Below are positions 34,395-43,481 of a stretch of DNA of 63,716 bases, piece after piece. The notes under the pieces were generated by a model. That model ran no database searches and was not told the DNA's origin. It was given only the letters and a program-made list of their open reading frames with translations. The translations under genes and the position numbers were made by a program. The DNA is from Saprospiraceae bacterium (GTDB lineage Bacteria > Bacteroidota > Bacteroidia > Chitinophagales > Saprospiraceae): assembly GCA_021299835.1 (NCBI GenBank), contig JAJTER010000041.1, forward strand, positions 1 to 63,716. The letters run 5' to 3'. Each line of letters starts with the position of its first letter. The first letter of the stretch is position 1.

Positions 34395-36560
34395 ATGCAG
34401 GGATATAAATCCTGGATTAGTAATATCCTTATTGGAGCTAATTTCCTCCTCTTTTTCCTGGCTATTTCAGCGGACAAGATCGTTTTACCGACCTTCCTTT
34501 CCTGGACAGGTCATTTCCACCCCCTTTTACTGCATTTGCCCCTAGGTATTGCTAGTTTTTCTATTATTTTATGGTTATTCAAAAGGAAATTTTCAGGAAG
34601 TTCTTTTAATGAAATATATGAATTAACTCTATCTCTATCAGCTGTTTCCAGTGTTTTTACCGCTTTATTAGGCTTATTTCTCTCTAAAGGCCAGGATTAT
34701 GATGCCATAATGCTCAGAAATCATTTGTGGAGTGGAGTCGCTTTGTCTTTCTTTACCTGGTTTTCCTGGTGGGCATTTACAAATCTTGAAAAAGTTAAAC
34801 CCTACTGGACTTATTTACAAGTCTTTGGATTAGCATTGATGTCTTTTGCCGGTCATGCGGGAGGTTCTTTAACCCACGGCGCTGATTATCTTAAGTTTCC
34901 AGGTAAAATAGAGATTGATGAAGATGTCCAGGCTGTAATTACCGATTCTACAGCTTATTTCCAGCTGGCAGTCAGACCTATTTTAGAGAAAAAATGTGTG
35001 TCTTGTCATAAAAAAGATAAGGCAAAAGGGGATTTAATCCTTGCCTCTAATCCAAATACTACGTCTGACGTTTGGGTCTCAAAACATGCAAATTTCAATG
35101 AAATGCTGGCAGAAATGGCTCAACGTATTGATTTACCTATAACAGACAAGGAACACATGCCTCCAAGAGGAAAGGAACCGTTGGAGCCTCAGGAAATAGT
35201 TATATTAAGAAATTGGATAAATGCGGGTGGAAATACCAACGAAATATTGGCCTCTATACAACAAAATCATGCTCTATTTGCTGATAAAGAATTACTCTTA
35301 CAATCAAGTTCAAAAGAAAGGAAATATACATTCCCTTTCCTGTCGAGTAAAAAACTAGCCTCCTTAAATGATGCTTTTACTGTAGTTAGACAAATAGCTA
35401 ATGAGTCTCCCGCCTTAAAGGCAGATTTTTTTATAACCAAATCATTTGAAATAAGTAAACTTGATAAATTAAGTGCTGCAAAAGAGCAAATCATTCATAT
35501 CAATTTGAGTAAAATGCCTATAAGGGATGAGAATCTTAGCATGATAACGCTGTTTCCAAATCTTGAAAAGCTTTTTTTAAATCAAACTGATATTACAGAT
35601 AAAGGAATTCCCAGCTTAAAAAAATTAAATAAATTAAGGGTATTAAGTCTCTCGGGAACAGAGATTTCAATAAAATCTGTTTCTGTTTTAGCTACAATGA
35701 AATCTTTGGAGGAAGTATATCTTTGGCATACCAATATCACAGAAGCAGAGTATCAGGACATCGTAAAGAAGTATAAAAACATTAAATGGTATTTTGGATT
35801 TTCTCCAAGTTCAACGGATATTTTACCTCTGAATGGCCCAATACTCGAAAATAAATCGTTGGTTTTAATGGAAAATGATAGTATTAGGTTTAAAAAATCG
35901 ATACCAGGTGCCATTATTCGTTATACCGATGACGGCAGCGAACCAGATTCTCTATCTAGTCCAATCTATTCGCATCCTCTTGTTTTTTCCAAACCAGTTA
36001 CTCTTTCAGTCAAAATCTTTAAACCTGGCTGGATTTCAAGCCCTACTTATACTTTTTCCTTCTTTAAAGCTGGATTAAAACCTGACAGTACCCGATGGTT
36101 GACTAGCCCAGAACCTGAGTATTTAGGCGCTGGAGTACAGAGTCTGACCGATAATAGTCTGGGTAAAATAGATCAATTCAGGGCGGGAAATTGGCTGGGA
36201 TATAAAAATAATCAAATGGAGACATTATTCAGATTTAAGCCTGAAGATGCCGCTGCTATCCGTTTTGTTTCTGTGCATTATGGAATAAATGTTCAAAGCT
36301 ATATTCTTGCTCCTCAGTATGTTGAACTGTGGGGTGGGGATAGTGAAAGGAATATGAAGTTAATGAAAAAGGAGATTCTCCCCATTTTAGTAAAGGAAAA
36401 ATTAAACGAAGTTGGGACAAGTGCCGTTATATTGGAGGTAAAAAAACCAACCAAATATTTCAAAGTGATTGTCAAAAATGTGGATAAATTACCAGCCTTC
36501 CACCCAGGAAAGGGAGACAGAGGTTGGATATTTATTGATGAGGTGTTCTTTAGTAAGTAA
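34395..36560 (+). CDS. Membrane c-type cytochrome with DUF2231-like, LRR and chitobiase-C-like regions
   Basis: 721 residues. Four N-terminal helices (about 10-155; LLLHLPLGIASFSIILWLF) form a DUF2231-like membrane domain. Next is a PSCyt1-type haem domain (VRPILEKKCVSCHKKDK with a late MPPRGKEPLEPQE), then leucine-rich repeats (~370-460; LSMITLFPNLEKLFLNQTDI), a chitobiase/hexosaminidase C-like domain (~495-560; IRYTDDGSEPDS) and a C-terminal beta domain of carbohydrate-binding appearance. It completes the cassette with the two preceding genes. Probably a membrane electron carrier or surface recognition protein; the role is inferred only. Confidence 0.88.
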   Translation: MQGYKSWISNILIGANFLLFFLAISADKIVLPTFLSWTGHFHPLLLHLPLGIASFSIILWLFKRKFSGSSFNEIYELTLSLSAVSSVFTALLGLFLSKGQDYDAIMLRNHLWSGVALSFFTWFSWWAFTNLEKVKPYWTYLQVFGLALMSFAGHAGGSLTHGADYLKFPGKIEIDEDVQAVITDSTAYFQLAVRPILEKKCVSCHKKDKAKGDLILASNPNTTSDVWVSKHANFNEMLAEMAQRIDLPITDKEHMPPRGKEPLEPQEIVILRNWINAGGNTNEILASIQQNHALFADKELLLQSSSKERKYTFPFLSSKKLASLNDAFTVVRQIANESPALKADFFITKSFEISKLDKLSAAKEQIIHINLSKMPIRDENLSMITLFPNLEKLFLNQTDITDKGIPSLKKLNKLRVLSLSGTEISIKSVSVLATMKSLEEVYLWHTNITEAEYQDIVKKYKNIKWYFGFSPSSTDILPLNGPILENKSLVLMENDSIRFKKSIPGAIIRYTDDGSEPDSLSSPIYSHPLVFSKPVTLSVKIFKPGWISSPTYTFSFFKAGLKPDSTRWLTSPEPEYLGAGVQSLTDNSLGKIDQFRAGNWLGYKNNQMETLFRFKPEDAAAIRFVSVHYGINVQSYILAPQYVELWGGDSERNMKLMKKEILPILVKEKLNEVGTSAVILEVKKPTKYFKVIVKNVDKLPAFHPGKGDRGWIFIDEVFFSK

Positions 36561-36577
36561 AATTAAAATATAATCCA

Positions 36578-39500
36578 ATGTCTGATTTTTTGCATTTGCA
36601 TTGTCATTCCCAGTATTCGTTATTAGATGGGGCATCTCCTATTTCAGATATGATGGACAAAGCGCTGCAAGACGGGCAGTTAGGGGTTGCCATTACCGAC
36701 CACGGTAATATGTTTGGTGCTTTTAAATTTGTGTCGGAGGCAAAAAAGAGAAAAATAAAGCCAATTATTGGGTGCGAATTTTATTTGGTTAAAGATAGAC
36801 ACAGACGCGCTTTTTCAAGAGCAAAAGGAGAACAAGATGATCGTCATCATCAATTGCTATTAGCTAAAAACAAAATAGGATACGAAAATTTATCTAAACT
36901 CTGTTCTTTAGGGTTTATAGAAGGTTTATATGGAAAATTTCCCAGAATTGATAAAGAGTTGTTACTGCAATATCATGAGGGTTTGATTGCAACAAGTTGT
37001 TGTATAGGTGCTGAAATTCCTCAAGCTATTCTAAAGGGAAATCTGGAGGATGCGGAAGATAAACTTAAATGGTGGATTGATCTCTTTGGGGATGACTTTT
37101 ATATAGAAATTCAGCGGCACCGGGGCATGGAGAATATCGATGGTACAGGTGTCAGTCAGGAAGATGTAAATCAGGTTTTACTAAATTTCGCCAAAAAATA
37201 TAACCTTAAAGTCATTGCGACAAATGACTCCCATTATATAAATGAAGAGGACTATTTGCCTCATGATATTTTGCTTTGTATAAATACAAATAGTTTTATT
37301 TCAGATGCAGATAGATTCCAATTTCCTTCTTCCGATTTTTACTTTAAGACGAAGGCAGAAATGCAAACACTTTTTAAAGACGTACCTTTTTCCTTAGAAA
37401 ATACGATGGAAGTTTTTGAGAAGGTTGATACATTAGACCTCGCCAGAGATGTTTTGTTACCCGCTTTCCCAATGCCTCCCGAATTTACTGATCAGGACAG
37501 TTATTTGAGACATTTGACGTATGAGGGAGCAAAAAAAAGATATCCGGAGTTGTCAGCCGCACTTTGTGAAAGAATTGATTTTGAGCTGAAGGTTATTCAA
37601 AATTCAGGTTATCCCGGTTATTTTTTAATTGTTCAGGATTTTACCTCTGCAGCCCGAAAAATGAATGTGGCTGTAGGTCCGGGCAGAGGTAGTGCCGCAG
37701 GATCAGTGGTGGCTTATTGCACAGGTATAACAAATATTGATCCTATTAAATATGATCTACTTTTCGAACGTTTTTTGAATCCTGAAAGGGTTTCTCTTCC
37801 TGATATTGATATTGACTTTGACGACGAAGGGAGACAGAAAGTTTTAGACTATGTGATTGATAAGTATGGTAAGAATAAAGTGGCACAAATTGTTACTTAT
37901 GGAACCATGGCTGCGAAATTATCACTTCGCGATGTAGGTAGAGTGATGCAAATTCCTCTGCCTGAGGTAGATAAGGTGACTAAAACTTTTCCCAATGCCT
38001 TGAGCGCTACTTTATCAAAAGTTCTAGAAGAGAAGGATATCAATGCTAAACTTAAAGATGACCTGAGAAATGAGGAGGTTGAAAAGGCATATCAGTTCAG
38101 AGATTTGGCAAAAGGTGACGATGCCATAGGGAAAATGATTCGCACGGCTAAAAGACTGGAAGGGTCAGTGCGAAATACAGGTATTCATGCTTGTGGAGTG
38201 GTGATAACCCCAGATGAGATCACGAAGTATGTTCCCGTAAAAGTCGATAAGGATAGTGGTATGTTAGTCACCCAGTTTGATAATAGCGTCGCAGAGTCTG
38301 CAGGGTTACTAAAAATGGACTTTCTGGGTCTTAAAACACTTACCATTATTAAAAATGCAGTCAAAATGGTAACCCTAAATCATGGTATTGATTTAGACAT
38401 GGATAGTATTCCATTGACGGACGAAAAGACATTCAGACTTTTTCAAAATGGTGAAACAGTAGGTATTTTTCAATATGAAAGTCCGGGAATGCAAAAATAT
38501 TTGAAAGAGTTAGTTCCCACGACTTTTGAAGATCTCATAGCTATGAATGCCTTGTACAGACCGGGGCCTATTAGTTACATTCCTAATTTTGTAAGCAGGA
38601 AACATGGTAGAGAAAAGATAACTTATGATCTTCCCATCATGGAAGAAATATTAAAGGATACCTACGGAATTACCGTTTATCAGGAGCAGGTTATGTTGCT
38701 TTCCCAAAAATTAGCTTCCTTTTCAAAGGGGGAGGCTGATGTTTTGCGAAAGGCGATGGGGAAAAAGCAAAAATCAGTCCTTGATACTATGTTACCCAAA
38801 TTTCTAAGTGGTGGGAAGGAAAATGGACATCCGGAGGAGGTTTTATTGAAAATTTGGGGCGATTGGGAAGCCTTTGCTTCTTATGCCTTTAATAAATCGC
38901 ATTCGACTTGTTACGCGTTCGTTGCTTTTCAGACAGCTTATTTGAAAGCACATTTTCCAGCAGAATTTATGGCTGCTGTTCTTACCAATAATAAAGGTAA
39001 TATTTCTGATGTTACATTCTTTTTACAAGAATGTAGAAGAATGAGTCAGCCTGTTTTAGGACCAAATATTAATGAGAGCGGCGCAGATTTTACCGCTAAT
39101 AAAAGCGGTGCCGTTCGTTTTGGATTAGTAGCTCTTAAAGGTGTTGGGGAAGGACCCGTGGAAGAAATTCTAAATGCCAGAGCAAAGGAAGGTCCGTTTA
39201 CTGATTTTTTTGATTTTATGAGAAGAATGACTTCTCAAGCCGTTGGAAAAAGAGTCGTGGAAAGTTTGGTTTTGTCAGGTGCTTTTGATGATTGTAACGA
39301 AGCATTTAGATCGCAATATTTTGCCCCTTCTGATAAATATGAATCTTTAATAGAACACGCCACCCGTTATGGGCAAGCCGTAAGGCAAGGTGCCGCCGGT
39401 GGAGGGCTTTCCTTGTTTTCAGATACAGCGGAAATAATGATTCCCGAACCTGTATTTCCTCCCGTGTCAGATTGGAATCTTTTGGAAAAATTGAGAAGGG

Positions 39501-40117
39501 AAGAAGAAGTTACTGGTTTCTTTATTAGCGGGCACCCCTTAGATGATTATCATTATGAAATAAAGCAATTTACTACCTGTTCCCTCGATACATTAGCTAA
39601 TCATCAACAAAAACCCTTTGTTTTGTTGGCTGGCCTGGTATCAAAAGTTACTCATAAAGTGTCTAAAAATGGAAATGGGTGGGGCGTTTTTGAAGTGAGC
39701 GATTTTAGTGGAATGTTTGAGTTTAGATTATTTGGTACGGAATATCAACAATTTAAGTTTCTCCTGGATGAAGGTATGACCGTGTTTTTAAAAGGGAAAT
39801 TTCAAACAGGATGGCGTGATCAGGGCATGGAATTTAAATTATTAGAGGTAACTCTTTTAGAAGATATTTCAAGTAAGTTAACAAAAAATGTGACGCTTCG
39901 ACTTCCGCTTGAGGTGATAAATACGTCCCTTATAAACGATTTAGAAATCCTTATTAAAAATGAAAAAGGAGCCCATACTGTGAAAATTGACGTTATTGAC
40001 AGGTCAACTAAAAGTAAGGTCTCCTTTTCTATGAGAGATAAAAAAATACACGCAAATACTCACTTGATTAGAAAATTGGAAAAAATGGGTATCGACTGTA
40101 TTCTAAATATTACATAA
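36578..40117 (+). CDS. dnaE: DNA polymerase III alpha subunit
   Basis: 1179 residues, the replicative polymerase. PHP domain first (LHCHSQYSLLDGAS, ITDHGNMFGAFKF), then the palm with GPGRGSAAGSVVAYC and the catalytic aspartates in PDIDIDFDDEGR, fingers (FNKSHSTCYAFVAFQTAYLK), tandem HhH, and the OB fold towards the C-terminus. Length and order are those of type 1 DnaE. It starts 17 bases after the cytochrome gene and may be in that transcript. It overlaps the convergent small gene by 8 bases at its stop. Complete. Confidence 0.98.
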   Translation: MSDFLHLHCHSQYSLLDGASPISDMMDKALQDGQLGVAITDHGNMFGAFKFVSEAKKRKIKPIIGCEFYLVKDRHRRAFSRAKGEQDDRHHQLLLAKNKIGYENLSKLCSLGFIEGLYGKFPRIDKELLLQYHEGLIATSCCIGAEIPQAILKGNLEDAEDKLKWWIDLFGDDFYIEIQRHRGMENIDGTGVSQEDVNQVLLNFAKKYNLKVIATNDSHYINEEDYLPHDILLCINTNSFISDADRFQFPSSDFYFKTKAEMQTLFKDVPFSLENTMEVFEKVDTLDLARDVLLPAFPMPPEFTDQDSYLRHLTYEGAKKRYPELSAALCERIDFELKVIQNSGYPGYFLIVQDFTSAARKMNVAVGPGRGSAAGSVVAYCTGITNIDPIKYDLLFERFLNPERVSLPDIDIDFDDEGRQKVLDYVIDKYGKNKVAQIVTYGTMAAKLSLRDVGRVMQIPLPEVDKVTKTFPNALSATLSKVLEEKDINAKLKDDLRNEEVEKAYQFRDLAKGDDAIGKMIRTAKRLEGSVRNTGIHACGVVITPDEITKYVPVKVDKDSGMLVTQFDNSVAESAGLLKMDFLGLKTLTIIKNAVKMVTLNHGIDLDMDSIPLTDEKTFRLFQNGETVGIFQYESPGMQKYLKELVPTTFEDLIAMNALYRPGPISYIPNFVSRKHGREKITYDLPIMEEILKDTYGITVYQEQVMLLSQKLASFSKGEADVLRKAMGKKQKSVLDTMLPKFLSGGKENGHPEEVLLKIWGDWEAFASYAFNKSHSTCYAFVAFQTAYLKAHFPAEFMAAVLTNNKGNISDVTFFLQECRRMSQPVLGPNINESGADFTANKSGAVRFGLVALKGVGEGPVEEILNARAKEGPFTDFFDFMRRMTSQAVGKRVVESLVLSGAFDDCNEAFRSQYFAPSDKYESLIEHATRYGQAVRQGAAGGGLSLFSDTAEIMIPEPVFPPVSDWNLLEKLRREEEVTGFFISGHPLDDYHYEIKQFTTCSLDTLANHQQKPFVLLAGLVSKVTHKVSKNGNGWGVFEVSDFSGMFEFRLFGTEYQQFKFLLDEGMTVFLKGKFQTGWRDQGMEFKLLEVTLLEDISSKLTKNVTLRLPLEVINTSLINDLEILIKNEKGAHTVKIDVIDRSTKSKVSFSMRDKKIHANTHLIRKLEKMGIDCILNIT

Positions 40118-40265
40118 ATTTTAAAGCTTTAACGAAGTAGGTTAAAACAAATGGCAAGGCCAACCAAAACCACTCATCGGCATATGCCAAAAGAGCAATC
40201 ATTCCAGCAAGAGAAATCAGGAATATTACCCAATCACTTTTAGTTGTATCTTTTACAGTTTCCAT
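40110..40265 (-). CDS. Small two-helix membrane protein
   Basis: 51 residues from ATG 40265 (METVKDTTKSDW), ending KALKFM. Two hydrophobic helices, WVIFLISLAGMIALLAY and WFWLALPFVLTYFVKAL, are joined by a short acidic turn (ADEW). A well-formed promoter-like pair (TTG-N20-TACCTTTG) lies 15 bases upstream, and coding composition and membrane pattern look real. It overlaps the end of dnaE by 8 bases in the opposite direction. I recognise no named family. The open frame extends to 40310 but that extension would run through the promoter. Confidence 0.6.
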   Translation of the reverse strand: METVKDTTKSDWVIFLISLAGMIALLAYADEWFWLALPFVLTYFVKALKFM

Positions 40266-40279
40266 GTTTGTATTTTTTG

Positions 40280-40310
40280 CAAAGGTAAAACGAAATAGGG
40301 AAAATACCAA
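40280..40310 (-). promoter_or_regulatory. Promoter-like pair ahead of the small membrane gene
   Basis: On the minus strand TTG (40310-40308), 20 bases, then TACCTTTG (40287-40280), an exact TAnnTTTG with canonical spacing for a Bacteroidota sigma promoter. Among the candidates I found this is the only one with an exact -7 element and a -33 TTG at normal spacing. Confidence 0.5.
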
Positions 40311-40318
40311 TGATTTTT

Positions 40319-41572
40319 TTAGACAATGGTTTCCTGTTCAGGGCCTAATTCTCCTTCCCATTTACTTATAACACTGGTTGCCAGTGCATTACCTATAACA
40401 TTTGTCCCAGATCGGAACATGTCACAAAAATGGTCAATAGGTAAAATTAAGGCAATACCTTCCGGGGGAATGTTGAACATAGATAAAGTGGCTGTAATTA
40501 CAACCAAAGAGGCCCTGGGTACGCCGGCTATACCTTTACTGGTTAGCATGAGTACCAGTAACATCGTTATTTGTGTTCCAAAGTCCAATTGAATTCCATA
40601 AGCCTGAGCTATAGCAATACTGGCAAAAGTCATATACATCATACTTCCATCCAAATTAAACGAGTAGCCTAAAGGAAGAATAAATGATACAATTTTATCC
40701 TTACATCCGAATTTTTCAAGTTCTTCGGTTAGTTTAGGGAACACCGCTTCACTACTCGTTGTGCTGAAGGCAATGATAATAGGTTGAATAATTCTTTTGA
40801 GGAGTCCGGGAAGACGATCCCCTAGAAATATTTTTCCGAAAGCAAGTAATACAATCCATAAGACAACTATGCCAATGAGAAAAAATCCCATGTATTTTCC
40901 ATAAAAATAAAATATACCTAAGCCTTTGGTGGCAATAACGGCTGCAATAGCACCAAAAACACCGAGAGGAGCCACATTCATTACATAACCGACCATTTTT
41001 AAGATAGCGTGTGCCACTGCATCCAGACCCTTTACTATGACCTTACCGTTTTCACCTAATCCAGCAGTAGCTACCCCGAAAAGGATAGAGAAAATAACGA
41101 TTTGCAATATTTCATTTTGGGCTAATGCTTCGAAAATACTTCTTGGAAAAAGATGTACTACAAAATTCTCTAAGGAAAAAACTTGTGTTTTACTTAAAAC
41201 ATCTGCCGCAGCACTTGCATCTGCATTGTCTAAATCTATGCCAACACCAGGTTTCAATATGTTTACTAAGATCATTCCAATCGTTAAACTCATTAGAGAA
41301 GCAGAAATAAACCATAACATGGCTTTGCCTCCTACGCGTCCAACAGTTTTTAAATCACCTAATTTTGCAATACCAACGACTAAGGTAGAAAATACAAGAG
41401 GAGCGATGATCATTTGTACCAAAAGCAAAAATATCTTGGTTAAAATTTTAATGCGTTCAGCAAAAACCGCAATAAATTCAGGGGTTGATTGAGTGTGGAC
41501 GGTATATCCTAAAAGGACACCTGCTACCATAGCTATTATAATGTATAGCGTAAGATTATTGGCTTTTTTCAC
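40319..41572 (-). CDS. Dicarboxylate/amino acid:cation symporter (DAACS family)
   Basis: 417 residues from a GTG at 41572. About eight helices and two re-entrant loops of the GltPh/DctA fold. Marker segments are SLTIGMILVNILKPG, AFSTTSSEAVFPKL (HP1 serine-rich tip), GYSFNLDGSMMYMTFASI (the NxDG region of TM7) and SKGIAGVPRASLVVI (HP2). These transporters import glutamate, aspartate or C4-dicarboxylates with Na+ or H+. The RTNVIGNALA stretch in TM8 has the family substrate-binding Asn; substrate choice cannot be told from sequence. Confidence 0.95.
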   Translation of the reverse strand: MKKANNLTLYIIIAMVAGVLLGYTVHTQSTPEFIAVFAERIKILTKIFLLLVQMIIAPLVFSTLVVGIAKLGDLKTVGRVGGKAMLWFISASLMSLTIGMILVNILKPGVGIDLDNADASAAADVLSKTQVFSLENFVVHLFPRSIFEALAQNEILQIVIFSILFGVATAGLGENGKVIVKGLDAVAHAILKMVGYVMNVAPLGVFGAIAAVIATKGLGIFYFYGKYMGFFLIGIVVLWIVLLAFGKIFLGDRLPGLLKRIIQPIIIAFSTTSSEAVFPKLTEELEKFGCKDKIVSFILPLGYSFNLDGSMMYMTFASIAIAQAYGIQLDFGTQITMLLVLMLTSKGIAGVPRASLVVITATLSMFNIPPEGIALILPIDHFCDMFRSGTNVIGNALATSVISKWEGELGPEQETIV

Positions 41573-41608
41573 GTTTTGTTAATTTTTCTAAATATAAGCA
41601 ATACTCGG

Positions 41609-42247
41609 TTAAATAATAGGCGTTGGAATAATTTTCTGGTCCAATAAAAATGCATGTAAATCTTCTGGTGTGGTAAAATGGATAGCATCCATTCCAGCCG
41701 CTTTGGAGGCGTTTACATTCCTAAGATTGTCATCAATAAAAAGAGCTTCTTCCGCATTAATGTCAAATCTTTCAAATAGTAATTTATATATCTTTGGATC
41801 TGGTTTGGCGAGTTCCTCCCTGCCTGACACCAAAATACCTTCAAACCAGTCAAGGAAGGGAAATATATCCCAAGCTATTGGCCATGTTTCTGAAGACCAG
41901 TTAGTAAGGGCATAAATTTTGTATTTTTTTTGTTTTACTAAATAGTCTAAAATCTTTACTGTTCCTTCTATAGGACCATGCAACATTTTCTCCCACTGAC
42001 CATAGAAGGCTCGAATCTCCTTGTCCCAATACGGATGATTTTCAATCAGACTATCCGTTGCTTCCTTTAAACTCCTTCCTGCATCTTGTTTTTCATTCCA
42101 CTCTGGGGTACAAATTTTAGCTAAGAATAGCTCCATCGCTTCCTCGTCGTCAAATATTTCTCTATAAAGATATCTTGGATTCCAATCAATTAACACGCCA
42201 CCTAAGTCAAATACAATGGTTGTTAGATTTTCCCTGTTAGTTTGCAT
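41609..42247 (-). CDS. HAD family hydrolase (subfamily IA)
   Basis: 212 residues from ATG 42247; a GTG at 42268 is the only longer choice. HAD motif I is FDLGGVLIDWN, where the catalytic DxD is reduced to DLG, as in YihX-like proteins. Motif II is ALTNWS, motif III KPDPKIY and motif IV FIDDNLRNV. The helical cap is between about 20 and 90. YihX-type enzymes remove phosphate from sugar phosphates such as glucose-1-phosphate; this exact role is inferred from similarity of the N-terminus. It is followed by the symporter 36 bases downstream. Confidence 0.9.
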   Translation of the reverse strand: MQTNRENLTTIVFDLGGVLIDWNPRYLYREIFDDEEAMELFLAKICTPEWNEKQDAGRSLKEATDSLIENHPYWDKEIRAFYGQWEKMLHGPIEGTVKILDYLVKQKKYKIYALTNWSSETWPIAWDIFPFLDWFEGILVSGREELAKPDPKIYKLLFERFDINAEEALFIDDNLRNVNASKAAGMDAIHFTTPEDLHAFLLDQKIIPTPII

Positions 42248-42335
42248 GGTTTTAAAATTTAAAACCACAATGTACTAAAAAAATACAGTAAAACGGCAGC
42301 GTAGAAGGGTTCAACTTGTAAAGATTAATAAAAGA

Positions 42336-43379
42336 TTATTCTACAATACCTGATTTTTTTAATAATTCTGCAATGGTATTTTCCATTTCTGCAATGGCAT
42401 TATCTTTTTCTGCAATAGTGCTATCTTTTTCTGCAATAGTGCTATCTTTTTCTGCAATGGCGCTATCTTTTTCTGCAATGGCGCTATCTTTTTCTGCAAT
42501 GGCGCTATCTTTTTCTGCAATGGCGCTATCTTTTTCTGCAATGGCGCTATCCTTTTCTGCAATGGCATTATCCTTTTCTGCAATGGCGCTATCTTTAATT
42601 TTAAGTTCCTCCTCTTTTACTTTAAGGTCTTTAAAATATTTCTTTTCACTATCCCGGTATCCAGCATAAATTGAACGCCACGCTTCTTGTTCAATTTCGG
42701 AAAGCTTTTTTTGTTTAGGATCTATGCCCGTATAATGAAGAATGTCAGTGACAATTTTTAAATCATCACTATCTATTTTATGAGTAAATTCTTTTACAAA
42801 TTTTTTATCGTCTATAAAATTTGATTGTTCAAATAGACTAAGTAATTTATCTAGTCTTGACTGAAATTTGCCTGAAATCCTATTAACTTGAACAATAATA
42901 CTATCATGTGTTAATTTCTCAATGAATTCACTTTTTTTACTAATTATTTTTTTTGATAATAAATCTTTGTAATATCTTTCGATTTTTATGCAAGCCGTTT
43001 CTATTTCTGGTAAGTTGAAGCCTAAAATATAAATGGGAATAATAGGCAAAATCAACGTTTCTCCATTTACTGTATCTTCCTTTTTATAATTTTCAGCCAA
43101 ATAGTTTCTAAATCTCATCAAATCTATATGATTTCTGGCTTTTTGAATTTCAATGATAACTTTTATATATTCTCCACTTTTCGTTTTTATAGTCGCAATA
43201 AAATCTAAGCGAAAGAATGACAAAGTGGCTAATTTATTTTCATACGTAAATTCCTGTGGTTTTAAATCTATGGTATCAATAGGCTGATCTATTAGTGTTC
43301 CGATAAAGAATTTAGCTACTTTATCGTTTTCCATCATTCTTTTGAATACTATATCGTAAATGGGGTTCGCTATGATCAT
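42336..43379 (-). CDS. Rpn/PD-(D/E)XK nuclease family protein with a C-terminal heptad repeat
   Basis: 347 residues. Residues 1-125 are a PD-(D/E)XK_2 nuclease domain: NPIYDIVFKRMMENDKVAKF start, catalytic Asp in FFRLDFIATIK and the ExQ pair in VIIEIQKARNH. These are annotated as 'nuclease family transposases' or Rpn recombination-promoting nucleases. The middle (~130-245) is helical. The last ~85 residues are about eleven copies of a seven-residue unit AEKD(S/N)(A/T)I, a predicted coiled coil. Its DNA is a 21-bp tandem repeat. A -7-like element lies 26 bases upstream. No mobile-element ends are seen. Confidence 0.88.
   Translation of the reverse strand: MIIANPIYDIVFKRMMENDKVAKFFIGTLIDQPIDTIDLKPQEFTYENKLATLSFFRLDFIATIKTKSGEYIKVIIEIQKARNHIDLMRFRNYLAENYKKEDTVNGETLILPIIPIYILGFNLPEIETACIKIERYYKDLLSKKIISKKSEFIEKLTHDSIIVQVNRISGKFQSRLDKLLSLFEQSNFIDDKKFVKEFTHKIDSDDLKIVTDILHYTGIDPKQKKLSEIEQEAWRSIYAGYRDSEKKYFKDLKVKEEELKIKDSAIAEKDNAIAEKDSAIAEKDSAIAEKDSAIAEKDSAIAEKDSAIAEKDSTIAEKDSTIAEKDNAIAEMENTIAELLKKSGIVE
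42366..42592 (-). repeat. 21-bp tandem repeat inside the Rpn-family gene (about 11 units)
   Basis: Repeating unit on the plus strand is TTTTTCTGCAATGGCGCTATC; five neighbouring units are almost identical and flanking ones vary at one or two bases (GGCATTATC, AGTGCTATC). The period is a multiple of three, so unit gain or loss keeps the frame. Confidence 0.9.
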
Positions 43380-43404
43380 AATTTTGGGAGTTTGTAAGTT
43401 TTTT

Positions 43405-43412
43405 CAAAGATA
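43405..43412 (-). promoter_or_regulatory. Candidate -7 element of the Rpn-family gene
   Basis: TATCTTTG on the minus strand, exact TAnnTTTG, 26 bases before the ATG. Directly upstream an ACCTT-GATT-AAGGT dyad could be an operator. No -33 TTG at usual spacing. Confidence 0.4.
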
Positions 43413-43481
43413 CACCTTAATCAAGGTATAATTTTTAAGTAAAATCGGACAGATCATGCGAAAACCAACCTATTGATTTCT

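Noticed and set aside
42360-42600. CRISPR-like repeat array
   Set aside because: Units are directly adjacent 21-mers with no spacers and lie inside a coding frame.
42359-42669. Long open frames on both strands across the heptad-repeat region
   Set aside because: They are a by-product of the 21-bp periodicity in the Rpn-family gene; composition and lack of start context do not support coding.
42336-43379. Possible transposon because the family is often labelled 'transposase'
   Set aside because: No terminal inverted repeats, target duplications or second gene were seen; the domain is a PD-(D/E)XK/Rpn nuclease.
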